From contig CP081098.1 of the NCBI GenBank assembly GCA_025141015.1, positions 3,912,501-3,976,500 on the forward strand: a stretch of DNA of 64,000 bases, read 5' to 3'. The translations under genes and the position numbers were made by a program. The notes beneath the pieces were generated by a model. The model saw nothing but the letters and a program-made list of their open reading frames with translations. It had not been told where the DNA came from and did not search any database. This DNA comes from Rhodobacteraceae bacterium M382. Lineage in GTDB: Bacteria; Pseudomonadota; Alphaproteobacteria; Rhodobacterales; Rhodobacteraceae. Position 1 is the first letter of the stretch; every line of letters begins with the position of its first letter. Shown piece after piece: positions 27,322 to 35,602 of this stretch.

Positions 27322-28727
27322 TGTTCTGGATCGTCATTACCACGACTGCCATCGCCGCCGGGTTTTGGATCGCATGGCCATTTCTGCGCGCCAAGCCGGG
27401 CGAACTGTCTGGCGTGGACGGCGCGCTGTCGATCTATCGGGATCAGATGAAAGAAGTCGATCGAGATCGTGCGTCCGGCTTGATCAGCGCCACTGAGGCC
27501 GAAGCCGCAACATTGGAAATCGAACGCCGGGCGCTGCATGTGTCACGACAGAATGAACGAGCTCTGGTTGCGTCACGCGGCGCACCTATGGCAACGCTGG
27601 GCCTGACCGCCGTCACAGCGATTTTGGGCTTGGCGCTGTATGCCGGATTGGGCGCGCCCGACGCCCCCGACCAACCATTGGCGGCGCGGGCCGACGACAT
27701 CCTGCACCAAAAAGCCGAAGCCGGCGACCTGCGCAGCAGCATTCAATTATTGGCGCAAAAGGCCGAACAGGATCCTGAGAATCTGGACGCCTGGGTTCTG
27801 TTGGCACAGTCCTATGCTGTGATCGGGGATTACGCCAAATCGCGCGACGCCTATGGCAAAGCTTCCGATCTCGCCACTGATCAACCCGAAATCCAATCGG
27901 CCTATGCCGAAGCCATCGTCTCTGCCAACAACGACGTGGTTTCCGCCGAGGCCAGGGAGCTGTTTTTGCAACTGGCCCAGGATTTCAACGACCCACGGGC
28001 CCATTATTATCTGTCTTTGGCCAAGGCACAGGCACAGGATTATCAGGGCGCATTGGTTGGCTGGGTCACCTTGCTCGACTCCTCTGATCCATCTGCACCC
28101 TGGGTGCCTTTGGTCCGTCGCGACATCGTTGATGTGGCCCGGACCATCGGAGCGGATCTGCGTCAGATCCTGCCCGATGCAACCCCTGCCGAAATCAAAA
28201 CCGCCCAAAACAATGTGGCGTCCGGACCGGCTCTGAGTTCTTCGGCAGATATCGCCAATCTCGTGAACCGTCTTGCCAAAACCCCCAGGGATTTCAAAGG
28301 CTGGATCGAGCTCGCCCGCCTGTATGTCGACAGCAATGATCCGGATGCGGCCCGGGACGCGTTGAACACCGCACGGGTGGAATATGCCAATGCCCCGTTC
28401 GTCAGCCGCAAGATTGACGAGGCCGAGCAAGCCCTGGGTCTTGCACTTAACAAGGGGCCGGACGCAGCCGCAGTGGCTGCGATGTCAGAGTTGAGCCAGG
28501 GTGAACGTGATCAGATGATCGACGATATGGTCGCGGGGCTGGCCGACCGCTTGCAGGATGATCCCATGGATCTGGACGGTTGGGTCATGCTGGTGCGCTC
28601 CTATGCGACATTGGGTCGGGATGAACAGGCAAAACAGGCGTATAAAACCGCATTGGCTGTTTTCGAAACTGACACGGTTTCCCTGGCCACATTGAAAGAG
28701 GCTGCCGGACAGTTGGTCCAGCGCTGA
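27318..28727 (+). CDS. ccmI: Cytochrome c maturation protein CcmI (CycH)
   Basis: Apocytochrome c chaperone that delivers substrate to CcmFH. The 469-residue protein has two N-terminal membrane helices (about 1-20 and 95-112) flanking a cytoplasmic loop with a short coiled-coil, and a periplasmic TPR region (about 150-460; repeats such as LDAWVLLAQSYAVIGDYAKSRDAY, here cut to LDAWVLLAQSYAVIGDY, and LDGWVMLVRSYATLGRDEQA). The start overlaps the ccmH stop (ATGA). Confidence 0.93.
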   Translation: MMFWIVITTTAIAAGFWIAWPFLRAKPGELSGVDGALSIYRDQMKEVDRDRASGLISATEAEAATLEIERRALHVSRQNERALVASRGAPMATLGLTAVTAILGLALYAGLGAPDAPDQPLAARADDILHQKAEAGDLRSSIQLLAQKAEQDPENLDAWVLLAQSYAVIGDYAKSRDAYGKASDLATDQPEIQSAYAEAIVSANNDVVSAEARELFLQLAQDFNDPRAHYYLSLAKAQAQDYQGALVGWVTLLDSSDPSAPWVPLVRRDIVDVARTIGADLRQILPDATPAEIKTAQNNVASGPALSSSADIANLVNRLAKTPRDFKGWIELARLYVDSNDPDAARDALNTARVEYANAPFVSRKIDEAEQALGLALNKGPDAAAVAAMSELSQGERDQMIDDMVAGLADRLQDDPMDLDGWVMLVRSYATLGRDEQAKQAYKTALAVFETDTVSLATLKEAAGQLVQR

Positions 28728-28805
28728 ATACGCAATCGGGGCCCGACACGTATCGAAAGTCAAATGTCATGCGCTTTGGCCGATCATGGGGCCAGGCGAA
28801 AAGTA

Positions 28806-28832
28806 AACAGGCCGGGGAAACCCCGGCCTGTT
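28806..28832. terminator. Bidirectional terminator between ccmI and tauC
   Basis: Perfect 12-base stem AACAGGCCGGGG/CCCCGGCCTGTT with loop AAA, lying between the convergent ccmI and tauC stops. On the minus strand the stem is followed by TTACTTTT; on the plus strand the T content is poor. Confidence 0.8.
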
Positions 28833-28856
28833 GTCATTTCTATGGTATAGCGGCTG

Positions 28857-30125
28857 TTACGCTTTGCCTTTCCACGGCACCATGAGACGCTCCATCCAGC
28901 GCATCAGCATATCGATGCCGAACCCGATGACACCAATCAGGATTATCCCCATGATGACGATATCGGTGTTCTGGAACTTGGAAGCGACCATGATCATCAT
29001 GCCAGCCCCCTTTTCGGCGGCCACCAGTTCAGCAGCCACAACTGTCCCCCAACAAACGCCCATGGCGACGCGGGCTCCGGTAAAGATTTCCGGCAGCGAG
29101 TTTGGCATGATCACATAGCGCATGATCTGCACTTTGCTGGCACCCAGGCTATAGGCCGCGTGGACCTTGGAAATATTCACGCCGGACACACCCGAACGGG
29201 CAGCAATCGCCATGATCCACAATGCGGCCAGGAACAACAGGATGATCTTGCCCGCTTCACCGATCCCGGCCCAGATGATGACCAGCGGGATCAACGCAAG
29301 CGGTGGCACCGGGCGCATGAATTCGACGATCGGGTCGAACCATCCACGGAACCAATTGGACAACCCCATGGCATATCCCAATGGGATACCGACCAAAGCC
29401 CCCAGAACGAAACCCATCACAACGCGCATCAACGAAAAGCCGAGATGTTCCAGAAGGGTGGTATCGCGGAAACCCTCGGAGGCAATTTCAGCCAGCCGGA
29501 CGGCCACGTCTTCGGGGGCCGGCAACCAGATCGGCTCCATTTGCCAGCCTTTGTTCGGTTCAAAGTTCAATGTCCCCTTGGGCGACATTCCAACCCGTCC
29601 AAAATCGGTTTCGACCGACCCACCCGGTGCAATTGGTGTTCCGTTGACAGCGACGACTTTTGCGCCTTCGCTGCGGCCAATTTCGTCATTCTTGTCGACC
29701 CGGATCAAACCACTGCGCCACATTCCAATGGTGGCACTGTCGTTCTTGGCCCAGCCGTCACCGGGGTCGACTTCGGGTTTGTCCACCTGCTGATCGACGG
29801 GATGCACCAACACCGTCACCGTGGCGGTGTCGCGGTCACCATTTTCTGCCTGCGCGGTATATTCAAAGGACGCTTCGCCCTCGAACGGACCCGGAGCATG
29901 CAAAAAGCCAGGCAGCAGGGTTGAGCCGGTAAAGATCCCCCACATGACAAAGATGGTCACGACCGAAATGACACTGGCCACCCGGTCAGAGACAACCGCG
30001 CTTTCATCACCAAAGGTCACGGTCTTGAGCGACGTGTAGTCGTGTTTGGCGGTGCGATGCACCAGGAACTTCACAATATAGAACGCACCGATAAAAATCG
30101 CAGCATAAAGGAGAAACGGTATCAT
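28857..30125 (-). CDS. tauC: Taurine ABC transporter permease TauC with large N-terminal insertion
   Basis: Inner-membrane permease of taurine uptake. The 422-residue protein is about 150 residues longer than usual TauC. Residues 200-420 are the normal core with the BPD transport signature (AAYSLGASKVQIMRYVIMP). Before it come two membrane helices (about 5-21 and 48-72) and an extra soluble stretch of about 125 residues (75-200), rich in beta-prone sequence such as GDRDTATVTVLVHPVD, which resembles Ig/cadherin-like repeats. It overlaps tauB by four bases. Confidence 0.93.
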   Translation of the reverse strand: MIPFLLYAAIFIGAFYIVKFLVHRTAKHDYTSLKTVTFGDESAVVSDRVASVISVVTIFVMWGIFTGSTLLPGFLHAPGPFEGEASFEYTAQAENGDRDTATVTVLVHPVDQQVDKPEVDPGDGWAKNDSATIGMWRSGLIRVDKNDEIGRSEGAKVVAVNGTPIAPGGSVETDFGRVGMSPKGTLNFEPNKGWQMEPIWLPAPEDVAVRLAEIASEGFRDTTLLEHLGFSLMRVVMGFVLGALVGIPLGYAMGLSNWFRGWFDPIVEFMRPVPPLALIPLVIIWAGIGEAGKIILLFLAALWIMAIAARSGVSGVNISKVHAAYSLGASKVQIMRYVIMPNSLPEIFTGARVAMGVCWGTVVAAELVAAEKGAGMMIMVASKFQNTDIVIMGIILIGVIGFGIDMLMRWMERLMVPWKGKA

Positions 30126-30928
30126 TGTGCGGCCTCCGTGCGTCCCATGATTTCTTCTTCCATGTCCCAGATCATGCCCAGGATCTCATCGCGTTTGACG
30201 GCAAAATCAGGATGTTTCTTGACTTCACGCAGATCCTGCCCGACGCCCATATCAGCAAACGGCAGGTTATATTCCTTGTGAATGCGCCCCGGGCGTGGCG
30301 CCATGACCAACAGGCGTTCGCCCAACAACAGCGCCTCTTCGACCGAATGGGTGATCAGGATAATGGTCTTGCCGGTTTCCTTCCACAGTTTCAAAACGAG
30401 CGATTGCATCTTTTCCCGGGTCAGCGCATCCAATGCGCCCAACGGTTCGTCCATCAGGATCACATCGGGATCATTGGCCAGGCAACGCGCCAACGCCACC
30501 CGCTGCTGCATCCCGCCAGACAGTTCGTAAACGGCCTTTTCCTTGAAGTCCTGAAGCCCGACCACATCCAACAGGTGATCGACAATTTCGACCTTGTCGA
30601 GTTTCGGCATTCCCTTCATCGACGGGCCGAAACCCACGTTTTCACGCACGCTCATCCATTCAAACAGGGCACCTTTTTGAAACACCATGCCGCGTTCGGC
30701 ATCCGGGCCGATCACGCGGTGGCCGTTCATGACGATCTGACCTTCGGTCGGTGCCAGGAAACCGGCCAGAATATTCAATAATGTCGTCTTGCCGCAGCCC
30801 GAAGGGCCGAGCACGCTCATCAATTCACCTTCTTTGAGATGCAGGGAGACATCTTTCAGCGCCTGAACCGATCCGCCATTGGGCAGATCGAAACGCATCG
30901 AGATGTTTTCTATGGAAAGTCCAGACAT
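30122..30928 (-). CDS. tauB: Taurine ABC transporter ATP-binding protein
   Basis: A 268-residue ABC ATPase energising taurine import. Walker A is GPSGCGKTT, the signature is LSGGMQQRVALAR and Walker B is VILMDEPLGALD. It belongs to the nitrate/sulfonate/taurine (SsuB/TauB) branch. It follows tauA by 133 bases and overlaps tauC. The C-terminal 20-30 residues (KRDEILGMIWDMEEEIMG) extend beyond the ATPase core. Confidence 0.95.
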   Translation of the reverse strand: MSGLSIENISMRFDLPNGGSVQALKDVSLHLKEGELMSVLGPSGCGKTTLLNILAGFLAPTEGQIVMNGHRVIGPDAERGMVFQKGALFEWMSVRENVGFGPSMKGMPKLDKVEIVDHLLDVVGLQDFKEKAVYELSGGMQQRVALARCLANDPDVILMDEPLGALDALTREKMQSLVLKLWKETGKTIILITHSVEEALLLGERLLVMAPRPGRIHKEYNLPFADMGVGQDLREVKKHPDFAVKRDEILGMIWDMEEEIMGRTEAAQ

Positions 30929-31061
30929 ACGGGCGACCTCGCGCGTTGTATGTTATCATTTTCGGACAGCTGGGAACGGCGGTGTGCCCCGGCTGTGCAG
31001 GGAAGTGGTGACAAAAAGGGCGGGGTTCGTCGCGAACGCCCGCCCAATGTGCAATCAGCGA

Positions 31062-32051
31062 TTACTGAGCCGCGCCCAGAGGACCGGCGTTCACAGCGTT
31101 TTCATAGCTATCCAGCGCCGAATCAATCGACCCGGCGGTCACGAACACGTCAGCCACACCCTTCATGAATGTCTGAGCGTTGCCACCCAGCCACGTCTGC
31201 GACAACTGCTCTTCGACGCCCGGGAATTTCATGGTCGAAATCGCGCTGCGCGCCGAGTCGATGTCCATGCCGGATTCCTTGGCAATCACGGCCAGCATCT
31301 CGTCGCCACCGGCACCCGAGTTCCACTTTTCGTTGGCAGCCGCTGTGACGCTGAGGAATGTGGAAACAACGTCGCTGCTTTCGGCGACAAACCCTGCAGG
31401 GGCCGATGTCACGTCAAACACCAGGATACCCAGTTCTTCTTTTTCCGCACCAGTCAAAAGCGTGTTGCCATGCTCCTTCATGCGGCCCAATCCGCCGCCA
31501 TAGCCACAGGCAAAATCGACGGCACCCTGGGCCAGCGCAGCTGCGCCTTCTGGGGGTGCCATGTCAACGATGTCCAGCGACGCCAGATCAATTCCAAAGT
31601 GGTCCATCTGGCGCAGGAAGCCATAGTGGGCCGCAGTTCCCATTGGAACAGCCACTTTCTTGCCCGCCAGTTCGCTGGCCGAATCTTTATCCACTTCCAA
31701 ATCGGCACGTACGACACAGTTGTCATTTTCCGAGTAAGACACCGCAACGTCGAGAACCTGGATGTCCTGACCAGCGCTGGCCGCGACGACGAAAGGCGGC
31801 ACACCTTGGCTGACCGAAATCTGAACGTCGCCCGACGCCATGGCCGCGCTCATTGCTGTGCCGGTTTCAAAGCTGACCCAGTTCACTGTCATTCCCAGAG
31901 CTTCGTCATAGGATTTGTCGGCTTTTGCCGCCAGGAAAGGCATGGGCCATTCCAGGAAATACCCAACAGTCAGCTCTTCGGCGACGGCCGCCTGCGCCGT
32001 GACGGCTGCGGCGGCTGCAAATGCGAAGCTCTTGATTTTGTTTTTGATCAT
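31062..32051 (-). CDS. tauA: Taurine-binding periplasmic protein
   Basis: A 329-residue solute-binding protein of the NMT1/TauA family with a signal peptide (about 1-25, ending AVA-E) and the family start ELTVGYFLEWPMPF. It captures taurine for TauBC. I chose the ATG at 32049-32051 because GGGAG lies just upstream and the signal peptide starts directly; an ATG seven codons earlier (32072) also has a ribosome site. The paired TauR-like boxes lie about 240 bases upstream, so the messenger would have a long 5' region. Confidence 0.94.
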   Translation of the reverse strand: MIKNKIKSFAFAAAAAVTAQAAVAEELTVGYFLEWPMPFLAAKADKSYDEALGMTVNWVSFETGTAMSAAMASGDVQISVSQGVPPFVVAASAGQDIQVLDVAVSYSENDNCVVRADLEVDKDSASELAGKKVAVPMGTAAHYGFLRQMDHFGIDLASLDIVDMAPPEGAAALAQGAVDFACGYGGGLGRMKEHGNTLLTGAEKEELGILVFDVTSAPAGFVAESSDVVSTFLSVTAAANEKWNSGAGGDEMLAVIAKESGMDIDSARSAISTMKFPGVEEQLSQTWLGGNAQTFMKGVADVFVTAGSIDSALDSYENAVNAGPLGAAQ

Positions 32052-32293
32052 CTTTTTCTCCCAGTTGATCATTTTGGACAGCCCCTTTCGAGCCCTGCCC
32101 AGTCGTGTTTTTTAGGATTAAGACCCCGTGAGATCCAGTTCCCTTTATTTTTTTGACGGTTATCCCGCTCTTAGGCTGCGACACCCTGACTTTGGAGTCC
32201 AGAGACTTGATTGAATTCAAACTGCATGGCAGCTGCTCAATTTGCTCCGGGCCAAGGGTTGACCCAAACAATGTTCATGGTTGGGCTGCTACG

Positions 32294-32326
32294 ATACTCC
32301 CAGTTTCACTCCCCGACTAAGTCCAG
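32294..32326 (-). promoter_or_regulatory. Paired TauR-like boxes upstream of tauA
   Basis: On the minus strand CTGGACTTAG (32317-32326) is followed 23 bases later by CTGGGAGTAT (32294-32303). The spacing equals that of the pairs upstream of tpa and xsc. The first box nearly matches the CTGGAC-type repeats I remember as TauR targets in Rhodobacter. The pair is 243 bases before the tauA start. Confidence 0.55.
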
Positions 32327-32329
32327 ATT

Positions 32330-33610
32330 TCAATCTGCTTCCAGTTTATCCCGAACCCGCATCAATCCCATAGCCAAACCAGCGCCTCTGACCTGGATGT
32401 CACGGAACCGATAATTGCGCATGCCGGTAACCGGGAACGGCAGGCTTTCGGCACCTGCGCCCAACGCCCGCTGGGCAAGAACCTTGCCCATGACAAGAGA
32501 CATCGCGACACCACGGCCATTATAGCCCAGCCCCGCAAAGATCCCCGGTTCCGGTTCGTGCAGATGCGGGACATGATCCGATGTCAGCGCAATTTCACCC
32601 CCCCAGCGATATGTCCATTTGACCCCCTTGAGGCTGGGAAAGATCCTGGGGGCATCTTGCAGCAGCCACCTGAAGCCGCCTGTGCCACCGAAAGGTTTAC
32701 GAAACCCGATGCCCCCGAACACCATTTGGTTACCAGTTTCGCGACGGGCGTACATGATCAGACGCCGGGTATCGGAAATCGTATGTCCTTGGGCCAGAAT
32801 CGGACCGATTTGATCGTCGCTCAAAGGTTCGGTCGCGATCTGAACCGGTGTCAGCGGCAGGATTGAACGTTTCAATCCCGGGATCAGATCATCGGTATAC
32901 CCATTGGTTGCAACAATGATTGATTGCGCGCGCACCTGACCCTGATCAATATTGAGTACCCAATCAGCACCTTCACGGCGTGGCTGGCTGGCTCTGGCCC
33001 CCTCTATGATGCGCGCTCCGGCGGCAACGGCGGCGGCGGCAAGCCCGTATACCAGAGACAGCGGTTGGACTGCACCGCCTTTGGGTGACAACACAGCCGA
33101 GCCATATCCGGACGCTCCGGTCAGACGCTGTACATCCGTTTGCCCCAGAAATTCGAATCCAGCACCGAAAGCGTTCCACAAACGCGCGGCCTTTTCCCAG
33201 GCTGTTCGGGCCTTGTCGCAGTGATTACACCGAACCCATCCATTTTGGCGCGCATCACATGCAATTTGATATTTCCGCACCAGATCAAACAGATCATCAG
33301 CCGAGCGCAAAGACACGTCTGCCATCCGGTCAAAATAAACATCTCCCACGGCGCGGCGCAAATCTGCGGGATAGGTCACTGGCAACATCGGATTGACTTG
33401 CCCTCCGCTGCGCCCGGATGCACCATATCCCAAGGTTTCCGCCTCGAGCACGATCACATCGGTTCCGGCTTCGGCCAATTCCAACGCCGCGCGCAGACCT
33501 GTAAAGCCGCCACCAACAACCAGAACGTCACAGCACAGATCTCCACTGGCTCCCAGACCGATTGGGGGTTTGGGAGCCGTGACCCGCCACAGTGAATTGA
33601 CGTCCATCAT
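32330..33610 (-). CDS. FAD-dependent oxidoreductase (DAO / gamma-glutamylputrescine oxidase-like) in the taurine cluster
   Basis: A 426-residue flavoprotein with a Rossmann site (VVGGGFTGLRAALELAEAG, about residues 31-49) and the DAO-family loop LGYGASGRSGGQVNP. Such enzymes oxidise primary or secondary amines. Its place between tauABC and tpa suggests oxidation of taurine or a related sulfonated amine, like the taurine dehydrogenase large subunit TauY, but no TauX-like partner is seen. I chose the ATG at 33608-33610 behind GAGGGTGAG. It diverges from tpa and shares a 272-base control region with it. Confidence 0.85.
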   Translation of the reverse strand: MMDVNSLWRVTAPKPPIGLGASGDLCCDVLVVGGGFTGLRAALELAEAGTDVIVLEAETLGYGASGRSGGQVNPMLPVTYPADLRRAVGDVYFDRMADVSLRSADDLFDLVRKYQIACDARQNGWVRCNHCDKARTAWEKAARLWNAFGAGFEFLGQTDVQRLTGASGYGSAVLSPKGGAVQPLSLVYGLAAAAVAAGARIIEGARASQPRREGADWVLNIDQGQVRAQSIIVATNGYTDDLIPGLKRSILPLTPVQIATEPLSDDQIGPILAQGHTISDTRRLIMYARRETGNQMVFGGIGFRKPFGGTGGFRWLLQDAPRIFPSLKGVKWTYRWGGEIALTSDHVPHLHEPEPGIFAGLGYNGRGVAMSLVMGKVLAQRALGAGAESLPFPVTGMRNYRFRDIQVRGAGLAMGLMRVRDKLEAD

Positions 33611-33693
33611 TCTCACCCTCATCGCAGTTTTATCTAACCTGTCGCCCGTTTGCTGGTCTGCCAAGCTCACACTCTGTCCAGGTGGTCATGAAA

Positions 33694-33712
33694 TTTGATC
33701 ATTTTTATCAAA
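33694..33712. promoter_or_regulatory. AT-rich inverted repeat between FAD oxidoreductase and tpa
   Basis: TTTGAT/ATCAAA arms separated by seven bases in the shared promoter region. It could be an operator for the minus-strand FAD gene or part of its promoter. No factor can be named. Confidence 0.3.
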
Positions 33713-33752
33713 CCTATTTATTTTCAGCATCTTATGATTTTCCACCCTCGCT

Positions 33753-33785
33753 CTGGCGTTACGGGATTTGGGAATCTGGCCCTAT
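33753..33785 (+). promoter_or_regulatory. Paired TauR-like boxes upstream of tpa
   Basis: CTGGCGTTAC (33753-33762) and CTGGCCCTAT (33776-33785) are 23 bases apart and end 97 bases before the tpa start. The xsc upstream region has the same pair in the same order and spacing, with 12 identical bases (AATCTGGCCCTA) around the second box. Confidence 0.68.
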
Positions 33786-33882
33786 ATTCCACCACGGTTT
33801 CCATGTGTGGTGACTTATCGCAAATAGCCCCGGTCAGCGGGGGCGCGCGCAAAGCGTCTCATATAGAATGAAAGGACATGTC

Positions 33883-35280
33883 ATGGACGGCACGTTCAAC
33901 GAAAACGATCTTTCCCGCGTGGTCGAAGCCGACAAGGCTCACCTGTGGCACCACCTGTTCCAGCACAAGGCGCTGGAAACATCGGATCCCCGCATCATTG
34001 TCGAAGGCAAGGACATGCGCGTCTGGGATCAGAACGGCAAGGAATTCCTGGATGCCGTTTCAGGTGGCGTCTGGACCGTCAATGTTGGCTATGGCCGTGA
34101 ATCCATTGCCAAGGCCGTCTACGAGCAATTGATGAAAGTGTGCTATTTCGCCAACTCGGCCGGTTCGATACCCGGATCGCTGTTTGCGCAAAAGCTGATC
34201 AGCAAAATGCCCGGCATGAGCCGCGTCTATTACACCAACTCCGGGTCCGAAGCGAACGAGAAGGTGTTCAAGATGGTGCGCCAGATCGCGCACAAGCGTT
34301 ATGGCGGCAAGAAAACCAAGATCCTGTATCGCGACCGCGATTATCATGGTTCGACTCTGGCGACCATGTCGGCCGGTGGGCAGGACGAGCGCACCGCACA
34401 ATATGGCCCGTTTGCGCCCGATTTCGTGCGCGTGCCCCACTGCATGGAATACCGCAAGCACGAATTGGGCCTGGAAGACCTATCCGGCGAAGCCTTTGGC
34501 CAGGCCTGTGCCGATGCCATCGAAGAGGTGATCCTGCGCGAAGGTCCGGAAACTGTCGGCCTGCTGTGTCTGGAACCGGTGACGGCCGGTGGTGGCGTGA
34601 TCGAAGCGCCCGAAGGGTATTGGGAGCGGGTCCAGGAGATCTGCAAGAAGTACGACGTGCTGCTGCATATCGACGAAGTGGTCTGTGGTGTCGGCCGCAC
34701 CGGCACTTGGTTTGGTTATCAACAGTACGGTATCAAACCCGACTTTGTGACCATGGCCAAAGGTGTGGCGTCCGGTTACGCCGCGATTGCCTGCATGACC
34801 ACCACCGAAGACGTCTTTGACCTGTTCAAGGATGACGCCTCGGATCCGATGAACTACTTCCGTGACATCTCGACGTTTGGGGGCTGCACTGCCGGCCCTG
34901 CGGCTGCTTTGGAAAACATGCGCATCATCGAAGACGAAGACCTGTTGGGCAATTGTGCCAACATGGGTGATCGGATGATGGGCAATCTTCAGGCGCTCAT
35001 GGAAAAGCACAAGGTGATCGGTGACGTGCGTGGCAAGGGCCTGTTCCTGGGGGCCGAGCTGGTCGCAGACCGGTCAACAAAAGAACCTGTCGCAGAAAAG
35101 CTGGCCCAGCAGGTTGTGGCCGAATGTGGTGCCCAAGGCGTCATCATCGGTGTGACCAACCGCTCGATCCCGAGCCGCAACAACACCCTGTGCTTCAGCC
35201 CCGCGCTGATCGCGACGGCTGATGACATCGACAAGATCACGGATTCCGTTGATGTCGCCCTGACCCGCGTCTTCGGGTAA
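33883..35280 (+). CDS. tpa: Taurine:pyruvate aminotransferase
   Basis: Transfers the amino group of taurine to pyruvate, giving sulfoacetaldehyde and alanine. The 465-residue class III aminotransferase has the PLP lysine K293 (VTMAKGVASGYA), the cofactor-phosphate GS pair (S120-G-S) and the D264-E ring contact (HIDEVVCG). The taurine-specific call rests on the cluster with tauABC, tauR and xsc and on the N-terminus NDLSRVVEADKAHLWHHL. I chose the ATG at 33883, preceded by AAAGGA; an ATG five codons upstream is also in frame. Confidence 0.95.
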   Translation: MDGTFNENDLSRVVEADKAHLWHHLFQHKALETSDPRIIVEGKDMRVWDQNGKEFLDAVSGGVWTVNVGYGRESIAKAVYEQLMKVCYFANSAGSIPGSLFAQKLISKMPGMSRVYYTNSGSEANEKVFKMVRQIAHKRYGGKKTKILYRDRDYHGSTLATMSAGGQDERTAQYGPFAPDFVRVPHCMEYRKHELGLEDLSGEAFGQACADAIEEVILREGPETVGLLCLEPVTAGGGVIEAPEGYWERVQEICKKYDVLLHIDEVVCGVGRTGTWFGYQQYGIKPDFVTMAKGVASGYAAIACMTTTEDVFDLFKDDASDPMNYFRDISTFGGCTAGPAAALENMRIIEDEDLLGNCANMGDRMMGNLQALMEKHKVIGDVRGKGLFLGAELVADRSTKEPVAEKLAQQVVAECGAQGVIIGVTNRSIPSRNNTLCFSPALIATADDIDKITDSVDVALTRVFG

Positions 35281-35602
35281 CCAAGACGTTGCCCTCACCC
35301 TGGTTTCTTCCCCTGGGGTGAGGGCGCTTCCGCGCCGCAAGCGCAAAAGAAAATTCACGAATTTTCTTACCAAAATTCTTTCTCCAAGAATTTTGCGCCC
35401 TTCAAACGCCGCAGCTTCAACCAGATACGGACGTCTTGCCAAAGGGCGAGTTGTGTCACCGCGCCGTTGACCAAACAGGTCCACCTACTTTCCGCCCGGC
35501 GACTGATCACAAAATAGCGGCACCGGTTCAGCACCGGCACCGCTTGTTCCGTCTGTGTTTGACCGCCCCTCACGCAAAGCCAGGCGACGCTGATGCGATC
35601 TG
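35281..35602. other. 322-base intergenic region with repeats
   Basis: Convergent ends of tpa and the permease gene. Contains the double hairpin at 35347-35395 and, nearer the permease, a GC-rich stretch with GCACCGG repeated (about 35520-35545) that may end the minus-strand transcript. No gene is convincing here. Confidence 0.6.
35347..35395. repeat. Tandem double hairpin, copy A
   Basis: Two adjacent perfect hairpins. The first has AAGAAAATTC/GAATTTTCTT (35347-35368, two-base loop). The second has CAAAATTCTT/AAGAATTTTG (35371-35395, five-base loop). The outer flanks GCGCAAAA (35341-35348) and TTTTGCGC (35391-35398) can also pair. It lies 66 bases after the tpa stop. Copy B at 44308-44354 has the same architecture with other sequence. 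Confidence 0.75.

Noticed and set aside
30879-32156. 425-codon plus-strand frame across tauA
   Set aside because: Antisense to a clear periplasmic binding protein and His/Arg-rich; a shadow frame.
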